Position numbers and translations under genes: made by a program. Below, piece after piece: positions 44,605 to 53,430 of a stretch of 64,000 nt of DNA. The notes beneath the pieces are model-generated. The model did no database searches and was not told the DNA's origin. It was given only the letters and a program-made list of their open reading frames with translations. This DNA comes from JBBQXY01 sp038209195. GTDB taxonomy: Bacteria; Chloroflexota; Ktedonobacteria; Ktedonobacterales; Ktedonobacteraceae. Positions within the stretch are counted from its first letter, which is position 1. Each line of letters opens with the position of its first letter. The stretch spans positions 33,681-97,680 of the forward strand of contig JBBQXY010000001.1 of the NCBI GenBank assembly GCA_038209195.1, read 5' to 3'.

Positions 44605-45711
44605 CTAGCCATTACTGACTGACACCATAGGCACCTTGACTGATGCCCTTGAGATGTTTATTGCTGCGTTGATATCCGCGTTCAAGCAGAAACCGCACTG
44701 CTTACACTGAAAGGAGGCTTGGCTTTGACGATTGGCTTTCTCACAATGCCCACACTGGCTACAGGTGCGACTCGTGTTGCGCGGATCAACAAACCTCACC
44801 GCAACACTCGCCCAAGCAGCCTTGTACGCAAGAAACATGCGCAGTTGAAAGAAAGACCAACAATGCCGTTCGTAGCGGTTCTCGCGACGGACCGTTACTC
44901 GTTCTCGAATGCCTGTCAGGTCTTCGAGCGCGAGGGCCTTGCGCGATTGAGCGGCTTTGTGGACCAGGGCCTTACTGATCACATGGTTGGTGTTTTTCTG
45001 GAATCGTTTCTCTCGTCCGCTCATCTGTTTCAAGCGACGTTTGGCGGAACGTGTGCCAATGCTTTGCAGAATTTGGCGACGTTTGTGGTAGCGCATCCGT
45101 ACTTCGTGGACGTGCGCTCCACGAAAGGACTCACCCGTGCTATCGGTTGCCAGTTGCACGATGCCCAGGTCAACACCAAGCGTCTCATCCGTGGGAGTCA
45201 GATCAGGAGCTTCTTGGCTTTGTGTGACATTGAGGTAATAGGTTCCTGTGCGCCAGACCAGATCGGCTCCACCGATCTTCCAGAGCGGGTCAGTCAACAT
45301 CGTATGTTGCCGTTGCCCCAAGATCAGACGGCAAGTCACACGTCCTTGCATCGTATTGAGGGACACACGATCAAGACTCAGAAGACGGTACGTGCGAGCA
45401 TCGTAACGAAGAGAACCACGTGGCCCAAACTGGGGACACGTCTCACTCTTCTTCGCTTTCGTGGCCTTGATGGACTCCATCGCTTTGGCACGAGCGCAGC
45501 ACGCCAATTGAGCACCAAGCCCGAAACGAGTGCGAGTCTCCCCATAGACGCGATGGTGGGCCGTGTTGGTATTGGTAATGCCTTCCTCCCAACACACGGT
45601 GGCAATCCACGAAGCGGCGGCATTAAAGTGCTGTTGCGTCTCCTGGAACGCTACTTCATGCCCATCTATAGCGAGTTTGATACTGATTGTTCTTATGAGT
45701 GTCTTGTTCAT
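44605..45711 (-). CDS. tnpB: RNA-guided nuclease / accessory transposon protein TnpB
   Basis: A 368-residue TnpB (OrfB) protein, the ancestor type of Cas12. RuvC residues are in place: Asp in ETLGVDLGIVQLATDSTGES, Glu in KALALEDLTGIRERV, Asp in LNADINAAINISR. The zinc finger is RTCSQCGHCEK with FQCKQCGF. The length is normal and no break is seen, so it may be active with an omega RNA from the 3' end of the gene. The ATG at 45711 has no Shine-Dalgarno; the promoter at 45718-45746 predicts a leaderless transcript. The antisense frame over 44719-45795 is a shadow. Confidence 0.92.
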   Translation of the reverse strand: MNKTLIRTISIKLAIDGHEVAFQETQQHFNAAASWIATVCWEEGITNTNTAHHRVYGETRTRFGLGAQLACCARAKAMESIKATKAKKSETCPQFGPRGSLRYDARTYRLLSLDRVSLNTMQGRVTCRLILGQRQHTMLTDPLWKIGGADLVWRTGTYYLNVTQSQEAPDLTPTDETLGVDLGIVQLATDSTGESFRGAHVHEVRMRYHKRRQILQSIGTRSAKRRLKQMSGREKRFQKNTNHVISKALVHKAAQSRKALALEDLTGIRERVTVRRENRYERHCWSFFQLRMFLAYKAAWASVAVRFVDPRNTSRTCSQCGHCEKANRQSQASFQCKQCGFCLNADINAAINISRASVKVPMVSVSNG

Positions 45712-45717
45712 AGGAGA

Positions 45718-45746
45718 AATCTACCAGAAAGGAACCCGTCTGTCAA
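45718..45746 (-). promoter_or_regulatory. tnpB promoter, predicted leaderless
   Basis: TTGACA (45741-45746) and TAGATT (45718-45723) on the minus strand are separated by 17 bases. The -10 ends seven bases before the A of the tnpB ATG, so the transcript would begin at or next to the start codon. Confidence 0.6.
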
Positions 45747-45854
45747 GGGCGGCGTGCCTGCGGGCACCCTTTCATTCATTCATCCCCCCGCATGAATGAC
45801 GGGGGTTTCCTGAAAGGAACGTCTATGAGGAGAGTAGTCCGCTCTGTTAAAGGT

Positions 45855-47084
45855 TCAATCAATGAATGATAAGCGGCTTAAAATAAAACGTAAACTTAAG
45901 CCTTGGACGAGGAGAGTAAAGAGGACGACGGCATAGGTTGAGAAGATCAGTTCGTCTCGTAGCGGTAGCTGAATGGGCAGGGCTAAGACTAAAGCGAGTG
46001 AGAGGGCACCACGCAATCCACTCCAAAAAATGACAAAACGCCAGGAGAAGTGGAGGGTACCCCTTAAAAGATGCGTAAAGAAACGAAGCATCAGTACCAT
46101 CGCCAGTCGTGCCAACAAAACAGCAACGATTACTACTCCGGCTGTAAGTAGTAGTGAGAAAGCCGTGGCAGTGGTAAAGAAGCGCAAGGGATTGAGTTCA
46201 GCACCAACCAGAAGGAAAAGCAGGGAATTGGCGATAAAAGCGATGATGCTCCAAAAATTATCGACCGCATCCTTCGTTTGCTCAGACATACTAATGCGAC
46301 GCCCATAGCTACCAAAGATAAGAGTGGCAATTATTAAGGCGATAATTCCTGACAGATGAAGCGTATCAGCCAGGAGATAGACGCCATACGCGGCGATAAG
46401 CGTGATGGTAGTCTCTATCAACGAGTCATCGATAAAGCCCACGAAGCGGCTTAACAGAAAACCACAGATGAGACCAAGAACGATGCCACCACCCGCCTCT
46501 AAGGCGAAAGAAGAGAATCCACTGACCCACGCGGCTAGCCCTGTGGTTGGATCACCTTGCAGTGAGAGCAGAATAAGCGCGAGGAACGTTTGGTATAATG
46601 CGCCTGCAACACCATCGTTGAAGAGACTTTCCCCTTCGATGATCGTCGAAAGATGAGTATTGACTTTTAGCTGGCGAAATAGCCCGAGCACTGCAATGGG
46701 ATCGGTCGGTGAAAGAATGGCTCCAAGTAAGAGTGCATAGCTCCAAGGCAAAGCGGCGAAAAAATGGACTGCACAAGCGATGAGTAGAAGCGACAAGAGT
46801 AATCCTGGTACCGCTAGCAAGAAAATGGGCACCCAGTTTTCGCGTAAATGTCGCACTTCAATCGTCCAAGAGCCTTCAAAGAGTAAAGCGGGCAGAAAAA
46901 CGAAGAGCACTAATTGTGGCGATAGACGAACTGCTGGCAACAATCCCAAAAGACTGATGACCAGACCAACGATCACCAGTCCAAGCGTATAAGGGATAGC
47001 CAATCTTCTCGTCACCAGGATAACGATGAGCGCGATGAGTAGGAGAAGCACGAGTATACGGACAATGGCAACAATATCAATCAT
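45855..47084 (-). CDS. Na+/H+ antiporter, CPA1 (NhaP) family
   Basis: A 409-residue inner-membrane exchanger with about 12 helices. Family motifs: FLPALLFEGSW in helix 3, LLLGAILSPTDPIAVLGLFR with the ion-binding TDP near residue 130, IIEGESLFNDGVAGALYQTF with the ND motif near 155, and WSGLRGALSLALVLALP near 355. It exchanges cytoplasmic Na+ or K+ for protons. There is no long C-terminal cytoplasmic regulatory domain. GAGAGG lies seven bases before the ATG. It stands alone between the IS element and the haem operon. Confidence 0.9.
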   Translation of the reverse strand: MIDIVAIVRILVLLLLIALIVILVTRRLAIPYTLGLVIVGLVISLLGLLPAVRLSPQLVLFVFLPALLFEGSWTIEVRHLRENWVPIFLLAVPGLLLSLLLIACAVHFFAALPWSYALLLGAILSPTDPIAVLGLFRQLKVNTHLSTIIEGESLFNDGVAGALYQTFLALILLSLQGDPTTGLAAWVSGFSSFALEAGGGIVLGLICGFLLSRFVGFIDDSLIETTITLIAAYGVYLLADTLHLSGIIALIIATLIFGSYGRRISMSEQTKDAVDNFWSIIAFIANSLLFLLVGAELNPLRFFTTATAFSLLLTAGVVIVAVLLARLAMVLMLRFFTHLLRGTLHFSWRFVIFWSGLRGALSLALVLALPIQLPLRDELIFSTYAVVLFTLLVQGLSLRFILSRLSFID

Positions 47085-47170
47085 TTGTGACCTCTCTGCT
47101 AATCAGATACGATTCTATTATGTATGAGAGGTCCAGAAAGAGCAAGCGAAGAGCGGCTTTAAGCGCACTT

Positions 47171-48148
47171 TTACTCCTTTAGCCATCCCACCACATCCGG
47201 GGCAAAGTAAGTAATAATCATATCAGCCCCAGCGCGGCGGATGCCGGTTAGTATCTCCATGGCGACGCGTCGTTCGTCGATCCAGCCGTTGTGGGCGGCG
47301 GCTTTGATCATGGAGTATTCGCCACTGACATTGTAGGCGGCGATGGGCAGATCACAATGGTCGCGCACCTGGCGAATAACGTCCATATAGGCCATAGCGG
47401 GCTTGACCATGACAATATCAGCGCCTTCGGCGATGTCGAGGTCTACTTCGCGTAAAGCTTCACGCACATTGCTGGGGTCCATCTGGTAGGCACGGCGATC
47501 GCCAAATTGGGGCGTTGATCCGGCAGCTTCGCGGAAAGGACCGTAGAAACCGGAGGCAAATTTGGCAGAATAGGCCATAATGGGAGCCTGGTTAAAACTG
47601 TGTTCGTCCAAAGTACGGCGAATCGCGCCGACGCGACCATCCATCATGTCTGAGGGTGCGACGATGTCCGCACCAGCTTCAATATGGGTCAGGGCCATTT
47701 GCGCGAGGAGTGCCAAGGACTCGTCGTTTTGCACATTGCCGTTATGGATGACGCCACAGTGTCCATGGCTGGTGTACTCGCAGAGGCAGACATCGGTGAT
47801 GACCAGCAGTTCGGGAACGGCAGCTTTGATGCAGCGGATGGCTTGCTGGATAATACCCTGCTCATTGTAGGCCTCAGAGCCTACCTCGTCCTTTTCTGTT
47901 GGAATGCCAAACAGCAAAACGGCTGGAATGCCCAAATTGGCAATACGCTCTGCTTCACGGCCCAGATGCTCCAAGGGCCATTGCATAATGCCTGGCATTG
48001 CGGATATTTCGCGTGGTTCGTTGAGGCCCTCGGCGATAAAGAGGGGATAGATAAGCTGGTCTACAGACAGGCGCGTCTCGCGCACGAGGCCGCGCAATTT
48101 ATCATTTTGACGGGTGCGACGGAGGCGCACGGTTGGGAAGTTGCTCAT
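47171..48148 (-). CDS. hemB: delta-aminolevulinic acid dehydratase (porphobilinogen synthase)
   Basis: Condenses two 5-aminolevulinate molecules to porphobilinogen. At 325 residues the length is standard. The zinc-type active site is present: three cysteines in TDVCLCEYTSHGHCG (about 117-131). The two Schiff-base lysines are in IMAYSAKFASGFYGPF and ADIVMVKPAMAYMD. The start is supported by GAGGA six bases upstream. It is the last gene of the hem operon, nine bases after hemL. Confidence 0.96.
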   Translation of the reverse strand: MSNFPTVRLRRTRQNDKLRGLVRETRLSVDQLIYPLFIAEGLNEPREISAMPGIMQWPLEHLGREAERIANLGIPAVLLFGIPTEKDEVGSEAYNEQGIIQQAIRCIKAAVPELLVITDVCLCEYTSHGHCGVIHNGNVQNDESLALLAQMALTHIEAGADIVAPSDMMDGRVGAIRRTLDEHSFNQAPIMAYSAKFASGFYGPFREAAGSTPQFGDRRAYQMDPSNVREALREVDLDIAEGADIVMVKPAMAYMDVIRQVRDHCDLPIAAYNVSGEYSMIKAAAHNGWIDERRVAMEILTGIRRAGADMIITYFAPDVVGWLKE

Positions 48149-48157
48149 AACATATCC

Positions 48158-49474
48158 TCAAAAATCCTCGCGGAGCGCCAGTTCAATCTGTTGAACCGTC
48201 TCATTGAGCATGGCATCGTCCAAGGCCAACGAGATGAAGCAGGTTTCATACTGTGATGGCGGCAGATAGATGCCGTGCGACAACATACGCCAGAAGTAAC
48301 GCGCAAAGCGCGCGGTATCCGCTGTTTTGGCAATCGCATAGTCGATGACGGGTTCGGGTGTGAAAAAGAGACAGAACATGGCTCCGATACGCACGAATTG
48401 CAAACCCAAACCGAGGTCGCGCACAACCTGCTCAATGCCTTCGCCCAGCAATTGACTCTTCTGCTCCAACTTTTCATACTGACCGGGTTTGCGCATCTCG
48501 GTCAGTGTGGCAATACCAGCAGCCATAGCGAGGGGATTGCCGGAGAGTGTACCAGCCTGGTACATAGTTCCCACAGGGGCGACATGCTCCATGATAGCGC
48601 GACGACCACCATAGGCGCCGACAGGCAACCCACCACCGATAATCTTGCCTAAACAAGTCAGGTCGGGGGTAATGCCGACGCGTTCCTGCATCCCACCGAG
48701 GGCGACGCGGAAACCAGTCATTACCTCGTCAAAAATGAGCAGTGCGCCGTAGTGCTTTGTCAGGCTGCGCAATTTTTCCAGAAAGCCTGGCAGCGGCAGC
48801 ACGAGACCCATATTGGCAGCCACAGGCTCAACGATGATAGCGGCAATCTCTTGGGGATAGGCACGAAATATCTCTGCAACGGCGGCACTATCATTGTAGG
48901 GTGCGATGAGCGTATTGCTGGTTGTCTCCGCTGGCACACCTGGACTATCCGGTAGACCCATCGTGGCGACGCCGGAACCAGCCTGTACCAGCAGCATATC
49001 GGCATGACCATGATAACAACCACTAAATTTGATGATCTTGCTGCGTCCAGTGTAGGCACGAGCTAGGCGCAGGGCGCTCATGGTAGCCTCGGTACCGGAA
49101 TTGACGAAGCGCACCATTTCGATGGATGGCACGCTGTCGATCACCAGTTTGGCTAGCTCATTTTCGGCCTTCGTCGGAGCCCCAAAGCTAAAGCCCGTCT
49201 TGCTGGCTTGCACAACCGCCTCGACTACACCGGGAAAAGCGTGGCCCAGGATCATCGGCCCCCAGGATTGCACGTAATCGAGATAGCGGTTGCCATCAAC
49301 ATCGTAGAGATAGGGACCGTTGGCGGCATCGATGAAGACTGGCGTGCCACCAACGCCACGAAAGGCCCGCACAGGACTATTGACCCCACCGGGCAATAGC
49401 TCCTGCGCTTCCTGGAAAAGTTCTTGCGAACGGGTCAGCTTAAGATTACTGCCCACTGGCATCGCATCACTCAC
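48158..49474 (-). CDS. hemL: glutamate-1-semialdehyde 2,1-aminomutase
   Basis: Converts glutamate 1-semialdehyde to 5-aminolevulinate in the C5 pathway. The 438 residues carry LLPGGVNSPVRAFRGVGG, FVNSGTEATMSALRLARAYT, GCYHGHADMLLVQAGSG, LIFDEVMTGFRVALGGMQ and the PLP lysine in LTCLGKIIGGGLPVGAYGG. GTG at 49472-49474 is the likely start; its GGAG site is inside the last codons of hemQ, three bases away. The product feeds HemB, encoded next. Confidence 0.96.
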   Translation of the reverse strand: MSDAMPVGSNLKLTRSQELFQEAQELLPGGVNSPVRAFRGVGGTPVFIDAANGPYLYDVDGNRYLDYVQSWGPMILGHAFPGVVEAVVQASKTGFSFGAPTKAENELAKLVIDSVPSIEMVRFVNSGTEATMSALRLARAYTGRSKIIKFSGCYHGHADMLLVQAGSGVATMGLPDSPGVPAETTSNTLIAPYNDSAAVAEIFRAYPQEIAAIIVEPVAANMGLVLPLPGFLEKLRSLTKHYGALLIFDEVMTGFRVALGGMQERVGITPDLTCLGKIIGGGLPVGAYGGRRAIMEHVAPVGTMYQAGTLSGNPLAMAAGIATLTEMRKPGQYEKLEQKSQLLGEGIEQVVRDLGLGLQFVRIGAMFCLFFTPEPVIDYAIAKTADTARFARYFWRMLSHGIYLPPSQYETCFISLALDDAMLNETVQQIELALREDF

Positions 49475-49477
49475 AGA

Positions 49478-50221
49478 CTATGCTCCAATTGCTTCCAGTA
49501 TCTCGTCCAATGGTTGCGCCACACAGGTAAACATGGGAGTGTCACGCAGCGTATAAGCACTGGCCTCGGTTTCGCGCAGTTCCTGCACGAGATCAAGAAA
49601 ATCATTGATGTTATCGGTCTCAAAGGCAACGACAAACTCTTGATCATCCAGGCCAAAGGAGTAGGTGGTGTTGAGCGAGACCGATGGATATGTCAGCCCA
49701 ACGCGAATATGCTCATTCATCATACGCTTGCGATCTTCTAATGGCAAGGCGTACCAAGCGCGAGTTTTTACAAAGGGATAGACAAAAAGAAATTTCTTAT
49801 CGTCAGGCGAAATCACCAGGCGCGGGTCGTGTGCGCCACGCGCATTTTTGCCCACGTAGACGGAACGCTTGGTCATAGAAAGAAAGGCATTTGTCTCGCG
49901 CAGATACGGGCCCATGGCACTGCGGCGAATGCGGCTACTGATCCCTTGCAAATCTTCGACAGCATAGGTCGCTTGCCAGAGCATGAAGTCGCAATCTGAA
50001 CGCAGTCCGAACAAGCTAAAGCTGCGCACAAGCGCATGTTCGGCATGATCGTTGAAGATGCTTACCAGAGCTTGTTTGCCAAGCTCCCGCGTCTCGGCGG
50101 GTAACAACTGCCACTGCGGATCAAGTTTGTAGAAGGTGAAACGCACCAACTGACGCGGTTGCTTGGGCTTAGCCGGTGCTGTTGCCTGTTCAGGCTGGGT
50201 GGCGATAATCTGTTCTGCCAT
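49478..50221 (-). CDS. hemQ: HemQ, coproheme decarboxylase (chlorite-dismutase family)
   Basis: A 247-residue chlorite-dismutase-fold protein; HemQ oxidatively decarboxylates coproheme to haem b in the coproporphyrin-dependent pathway. A proline/glutamine-rich lead of about 24 residues precedes the fold (LVRFTFYKLDPQWQLLP). KFLFVYPFVKTRAWYAL has the region of the catalytic Tyr, and MMNEHIRVGLTYPSVSLNTT has the likely proximal His, followed by SFGLDDQEFVVAFETDN. The Arg of true chlorite dismutases cannot be placed with certainty, but the haem-operon position makes HemQ the best call. hemY and hemH are not in the window. Confidence 0.92.
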   Translation of the reverse strand: MAEQIIATQPEQATAPAKPKQPRQLVRFTFYKLDPQWQLLPAETRELGKQALVSIFNDHAEHALVRSFSLFGLRSDCDFMLWQATYAVEDLQGISSRIRRSAMGPYLRETNAFLSMTKRSVYVGKNARGAHDPRLVISPDDKKFLFVYPFVKTRAWYALPLEDRKRMMNEHIRVGLTYPSVSLNTTYSFGLDDQEFVVAFETDNINDFLDLVQELRETEASAYTLRDTPMFTCVAQPLDEILEAIGA

Positions 50222-50227
50222 AGTATG

Positions 50228-51091
50228 TTATTCCTTTATTGAATGAATGATTGCCTCGACAAGACCAGCGATAGTAAATTCTGTGGCCTCAATGGTAACA
50301 GTGAGGCCCAGTTCACGAGCGGTCTGCGAAGTAATGGGGCCAATACAGGCAATGTGTAGCTGGGGGTGCTGTGTTACAAGCTGCGTTGCATGTACAACGC
50401 CTCTTTCCTCACAGCTCGCCAGCCATTGCATAAAGTTACGAACGGTAGAAGAACTGGCAAATGTTATTATGTCAAGTTCTCCAGCTTGTAAAAGGTTCAG
50501 GATGTCTCGTCCCTGCTCATCATCACTGGCAACGGCATGGGTGTAGTAGGCAATTACCTCGTCGACGATGGCTCCCGCTTGCTGTAAATCTGTGACCAAT
50601 ATCTTGCGAGCTTCGGCTGCGCGCGGCAAAAGGATATGTTGGCCCTTGATTGGTTCTCCCCGTCGCTGGAAATCATCAATCAGCGCGGCTGCAACACCTT
50701 CCGCTCGATACTCGTCGGGTATGAGATCGGCATAGAGGCCATAGTGTGTCAGTGCGTTAGCGGTAGCAGGGCCAATGGTAGCGATGCGTATATCGCGCAA
50801 GGTGCTTAGATCATAGCCAAGCTGCAAAAGGCGTTCACAACAGATGTTGACTCCGTTGGCACTGGTAAAGACTAGCCAAGAGTAGTCTTGCGAAAGAAAT
50901 AACTTTCCCAAGGCGCTATCGAGGGCTGACCAGTCTGCTGGTGGAACGATGCGAATGGTTGGGAATTCGATAGGGATGGCTCCGAGAGCGGCTAGACGTT
51001 CGCTTAACACACTGGCTTGTTCGCGAGTGCGTGTCACCAGGATGCGTTTGTTGGCAAGGGGCAATGCAGTGGTCAAGCTTGGTTCAGACAT
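50228..51091 (-). CDS. hemD: uroporphyrinogen-III synthase
   Basis: Closes and inverts ring D of hydroxymethylbilane to give uroporphyrinogen III. The 287 residues are poorly conserved as usual. Recognisable parts are KRILVTRTREQASVLSERLA, FTSANGVNICCERLL, IATIGPATANALTHYG, ILLPRAAEARKILVTDL, ITFASSSTVRNFMQWL and ACIGPITSQTARELG. The start MSEPSL at 51089-51091 has AGGAG seven bases upstream and overlaps the hemC stop by eight bases. Confidence 0.92.
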   Translation of the reverse strand: MSEPSLTTALPLANKRILVTRTREQASVLSERLAALGAIPIEFPTIRIVPPADWSALDSALGKLFLSQDYSWLVFTSANGVNICCERLLQLGYDLSTLRDIRIATIGPATANALTHYGLYADLIPDEYRAEGVAAALIDDFQRRGEPIKGQHILLPRAAEARKILVTDLQQAGAIVDEVIAYYTHAVASDDEQGRDILNLLQAGELDIITFASSSTVRNFMQWLASCEERGVVHATQLVTQHPQLHIACIGPITSQTARELGLTVTIEATEFTIAGLVEAIIHSIKE

Positions 51092-52055
51092 GTTGACGCT
51101 CCTGAGTTCTGGTGGCTGCGACGGTGGCGATGATCTCTTCGGCACCCTGGGCAAGAGCTTGCTCAGCCAGAGTAATACCTAGTTGTGCAGCTTGTTCTAT
51201 GACAGAAGTCGCTGACCATGGAATGCTCTGGCAGACGCGTACCTGACGCTGTCCATCCAGGCTAATGACCAAGCCAAATACCGTCAAGATAGCAGCACTG
51301 ATTGTGCCGTAGGATGCGACCGGCAGGTAGCAGCCCGCGCCCAGTCTGCGCATGAACATGCGCTCGGCGGTGGTTGTAGCCTGTGTCACCAGGTCACTGA
51401 GCGGTGCCAGTAACTCGCTCATGGCTAGTTCGTCGCGAATTTCCAGGGCCAATGCGCCCTGCCCTGGTGAGGGCAGCATCGTCTCAAGAGGAAAGTAGGT
51501 TAAACGGTCAGCAAGGCGATCTTGCATGTGTAGTCGATGCAGACCTGCTGCTGCTAGCACGATCGCATCATATGCATTAGCATCCAACTTACGCAAACGC
51601 GTATCGACATTGCCACGAATAGAGCGTATCTCGGCCTGTGGAAAAAGCAGACGTAGTTGCGCGCTACGCCGTAAGCTACTGGTGCCTATACGCATAGACT
51701 CAGGCATCGCATGGATATCGTACGGGCTGCGGGTCACTAACACATCACGCACATCTTCACGCGGCCCCATAATTACCAGGCGCAGATCGTCGGGCTGCGC
51801 TGTCGGCAGATCTTTCAGGCTATGAACCGCTAGGTCGATACGTCGCTCGTGTAACGCACGCTCGATCTCGGTGACAAAAACGCCATCTCCGCCAATTTGT
51901 GAAAGTGGCACATCGGTCACGCGATCACCGATGGTGCGTATCTGCTCAATAGTTATCTCTAGCGTCGGCCATTGCTGCCGCAATCGCTCGATCACCCAAT
52001 GTGTCTGTGCCATTGCCAACGTGCTGGCCCTGGTCCCTATCGTTATTTGCTTCAT
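51084..52055 (-). CDS. hemC: porphobilinogen deaminase (hydroxymethylbilane synthase)
   Basis: Polymerises four porphobilinogens to hydroxymethylbilane. The 323 residues start MKQITIGTRASTLAMAQTHW and include LAVHSLKDLPTAQPDDL, RIGTSSLRRSAQL, IRSIRGNVDTRLRKL, LPSPGQGALALEIR and the dipyrromethane-cofactor cysteine in MRRLGAGCYLPVASYG (about residue 244). The ATG at 52053-52055 has GGAAGAG eight bases upstream and opens the conserved N-terminus, so its 110-base overlap with hemA looks genuine. It also overlaps hemD by eight bases. Confidence 0.95.
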   Translation of the reverse strand: MKQITIGTRASTLAMAQTHWVIERLRQQWPTLEITIEQIRTIGDRVTDVPLSQIGGDGVFVTEIERALHERRIDLAVHSLKDLPTAQPDDLRLVIMGPREDVRDVLVTRSPYDIHAMPESMRIGTSSLRRSAQLRLLFPQAEIRSIRGNVDTRLRKLDANAYDAIVLAAAGLHRLHMQDRLADRLTYFPLETMLPSPGQGALALEIRDELAMSELLAPLSDLVTQATTTAERMFMRRLGAGCYLPVASYGTISAAILTVFGLVISLDGQRQVRVCQSIPWSATSVIEQAAQLGITLAEQALAQGAEEIIATVAATRTQERQHV

Positions 52056-53322
52056 GCGTTTTCTCTTCCAAATCAAATAAATAGCGCAATGCTTCGGCAT
52101 AGATATGACCCTGCCCATTAGCAGCGGCATCTTTGAGACGTAACATAGGTTTATGGAGAATTTTGTTGAGTAGTCGAGTCGTTAATTCCTGTACAGCCGC
52201 CGTTTCGTGTTCAGAAAGCGTGTGTGCTATCTGGTGCATGGTGCGTGACACTTCCTGTTGACGCAAGGCTTCGGTGTAGGAACGCAGGTCGCTGATGGTA
52301 TCTACAACGCTCAATGAATGCAGCCAACGCGCAAATTTGCTCACTTCTTCGGCAACGATGACTTGAACAAGCACGGCTTCCTGCATGCGCATGCGAATAC
52401 CCTCCGTCACGCTGGCCTGGAGGTCATCGAGGTTATAGAGATGGACACCTTCGATAGTGGCAACTTCGGGATCAATATCGCGCGGCAAGGCAATATCTAT
52501 CAAGAGCAATTCACGTCCGTTGCGTTGCTGCATGATCTCTTGCACCATGTCACGATTGATAATAGCACGAGGTGCGCGTGTTGAGCTAATGACTACATCC
52601 GCCTCGAGTAATGCTGCCGATAGCTCAGAAAAGCTACGGTGGAGTGCGTGATAGCGTTCAGCCAGGTCAATCGCATGCTCGGTGGTGCGGTTGATGATGA
52701 CAAGGCGTTGTGAGCCGTTATCGCAGAGATTGCGGGCGGCGAGTTCGCTCATCTGGCCTGTACCCACCAACAAAACGCTGGCGGTATTGAGATCGGGAAA
52801 GTGCTGGCGCGCCAGTTGTACCGCGACATGACTAATTGAGACGGCATTCCGACTAATGCCAGTTTCGCTACGAGCCCGCTTACCTGTCACTAACGCGGCT
52901 CGGAACAACGCGGAAAGTACCGGGCCAGCGTAGCTGCTACCCTGGGCAATTTCCAATGCCTCGGCAACCTGTCCCTGAATCTGTGGTTCCCCTGGCACTT
53001 GCGAATGTAATCCACTGGCTACACCAAATAAATGAGACACTGCTTCTTCGTCAGTAAGGCTATAGCTATGTGCTTGCAGTTCGGAGAGTGCGACTTGGCG
53101 CGTCTCGCTGATGACCTGCAACAGGTCTGCTTTAGAGGTATCAGGTGCTGAACAAAGCGCGTATACTTCAAAGCGGTTGCATGTTGAGAGGAGAACGCTC
53201 TCCTGTACCACTGGTTGTGTGGCGCGAAGTACCTGGGGTACCTGGCGCAATGAACAGACGAGCTTTTCACGCAAAGCGATAGGTGCAGTGGTATGATCGA
53301 CCCCAATTACGATAATATGCAC
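51946..53322 (-). CDS. hemA: glutamyl-tRNA reductase
   Basis: First step of the C5 pathway, reducing glutamyl-tRNA(Glu) to glutamate 1-semialdehyde. The 458 residues show IIVIGVDHTTAPIALREKLV, nucleophile C48 in LLSTCNRFEVYAL, GLHSQVPGEPQIQGQV (a variant of the usual GLDSMVLGE), the NADPH site VLLVGTGQMSELAARNL, STRAPRAIINRD, IDIALPRDIDP and the C-terminal dimer helix region. The family normally ends near LRYLFDLEE. Here about 36 more polar residues follow, encoded over the start of hemC in another frame. The promoter is at 53365-53392. Confidence 0.95.
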   Translation of the reverse strand: MHIIVIGVDHTTAPIALREKLVCSLRQVPQVLRATQPVVQESVLLSTCNRFEVYALCSAPDTSKADLLQVISETRQVALSELQAHSYSLTDEEAVSHLFGVASGLHSQVPGEPQIQGQVAEALEIAQGSSYAGPVLSALFRAALVTGKRARSETGISRNAVSISHVAVQLARQHFPDLNTASVLLVGTGQMSELAARNLCDNGSQRLVIINRTTEHAIDLAERYHALHRSFSELSAALLEADVVISSTRAPRAIINRDMVQEIMQQRNGRELLLIDIALPRDIDPEVATIEGVHLYNLDDLQASVTEGIRMRMQEAVLVQVIVAEEVSKFARWLHSLSVVDTISDLRSYTEALRQQEVSRTMHQIAHTLSEHETAAVQELTTRLLNKILHKPMLRLKDAAANGQGHIYAEALRYLFDLEEKTHEANNDRDQGQHVGNGTDTLGDRAIAAAMADARDNY

Positions 53323-53364
53323 GGAAACCTCATAAATCTTATAAAATTATGTAGCTTACTAGAG

Positions 53365-53392
53365 ATTTTAGCGTTTTTTCGCCAATAGTCAA
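53365..53392 (-). promoter_or_regulatory. promoter of the haem operon
   Basis: TTGACT (53387-53392) and TAAAAT (53365-53370) on the minus strand are separated by 16 bases, with hemA starting at 53322. The leader would be about 35 bases. No operator or riboswitch is evident. Confidence 0.65.
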
Positions 53393-53430
53393 GGGCCAGA
53401 TCAATTATATCCTATAAGGTAAACACTGTA

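Larger units (their letters stand above)
44555..45830 (-). mobile_element. TnpB-only IS200/IS605-type element (IS1341-like)
   Basis: Approximate limits. Subterminal hairpins with almost the same sequence (CCCCCGTCAT, two variable bases, ATGCGGGGG-like) flank tnpB at about 44577-44596 and 45785-45806. Beyond the right one, and about 50 bases inside the left one, are TTGACGGGTT and TTGACAGACGGGTT. No tnpA is present, so it depends on a transposase elsewhere. Such elements lack target duplications and terminal inverted repeats, so the exact ends need comparison with an empty site. The right-end region 44555-44604 is where a guide (omega) RNA end would lie. Confidence 0.75.

Noticed and set aside
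44719..45795. A long open frame antisense to tnpB (358 codons)
   Set aside because: It covers the same bases as an intact tnpB with all catalytic motifs. The antisense protein has no recognisable family and is rich in Arg, Thr and Ser, as expected for a shadow frame.
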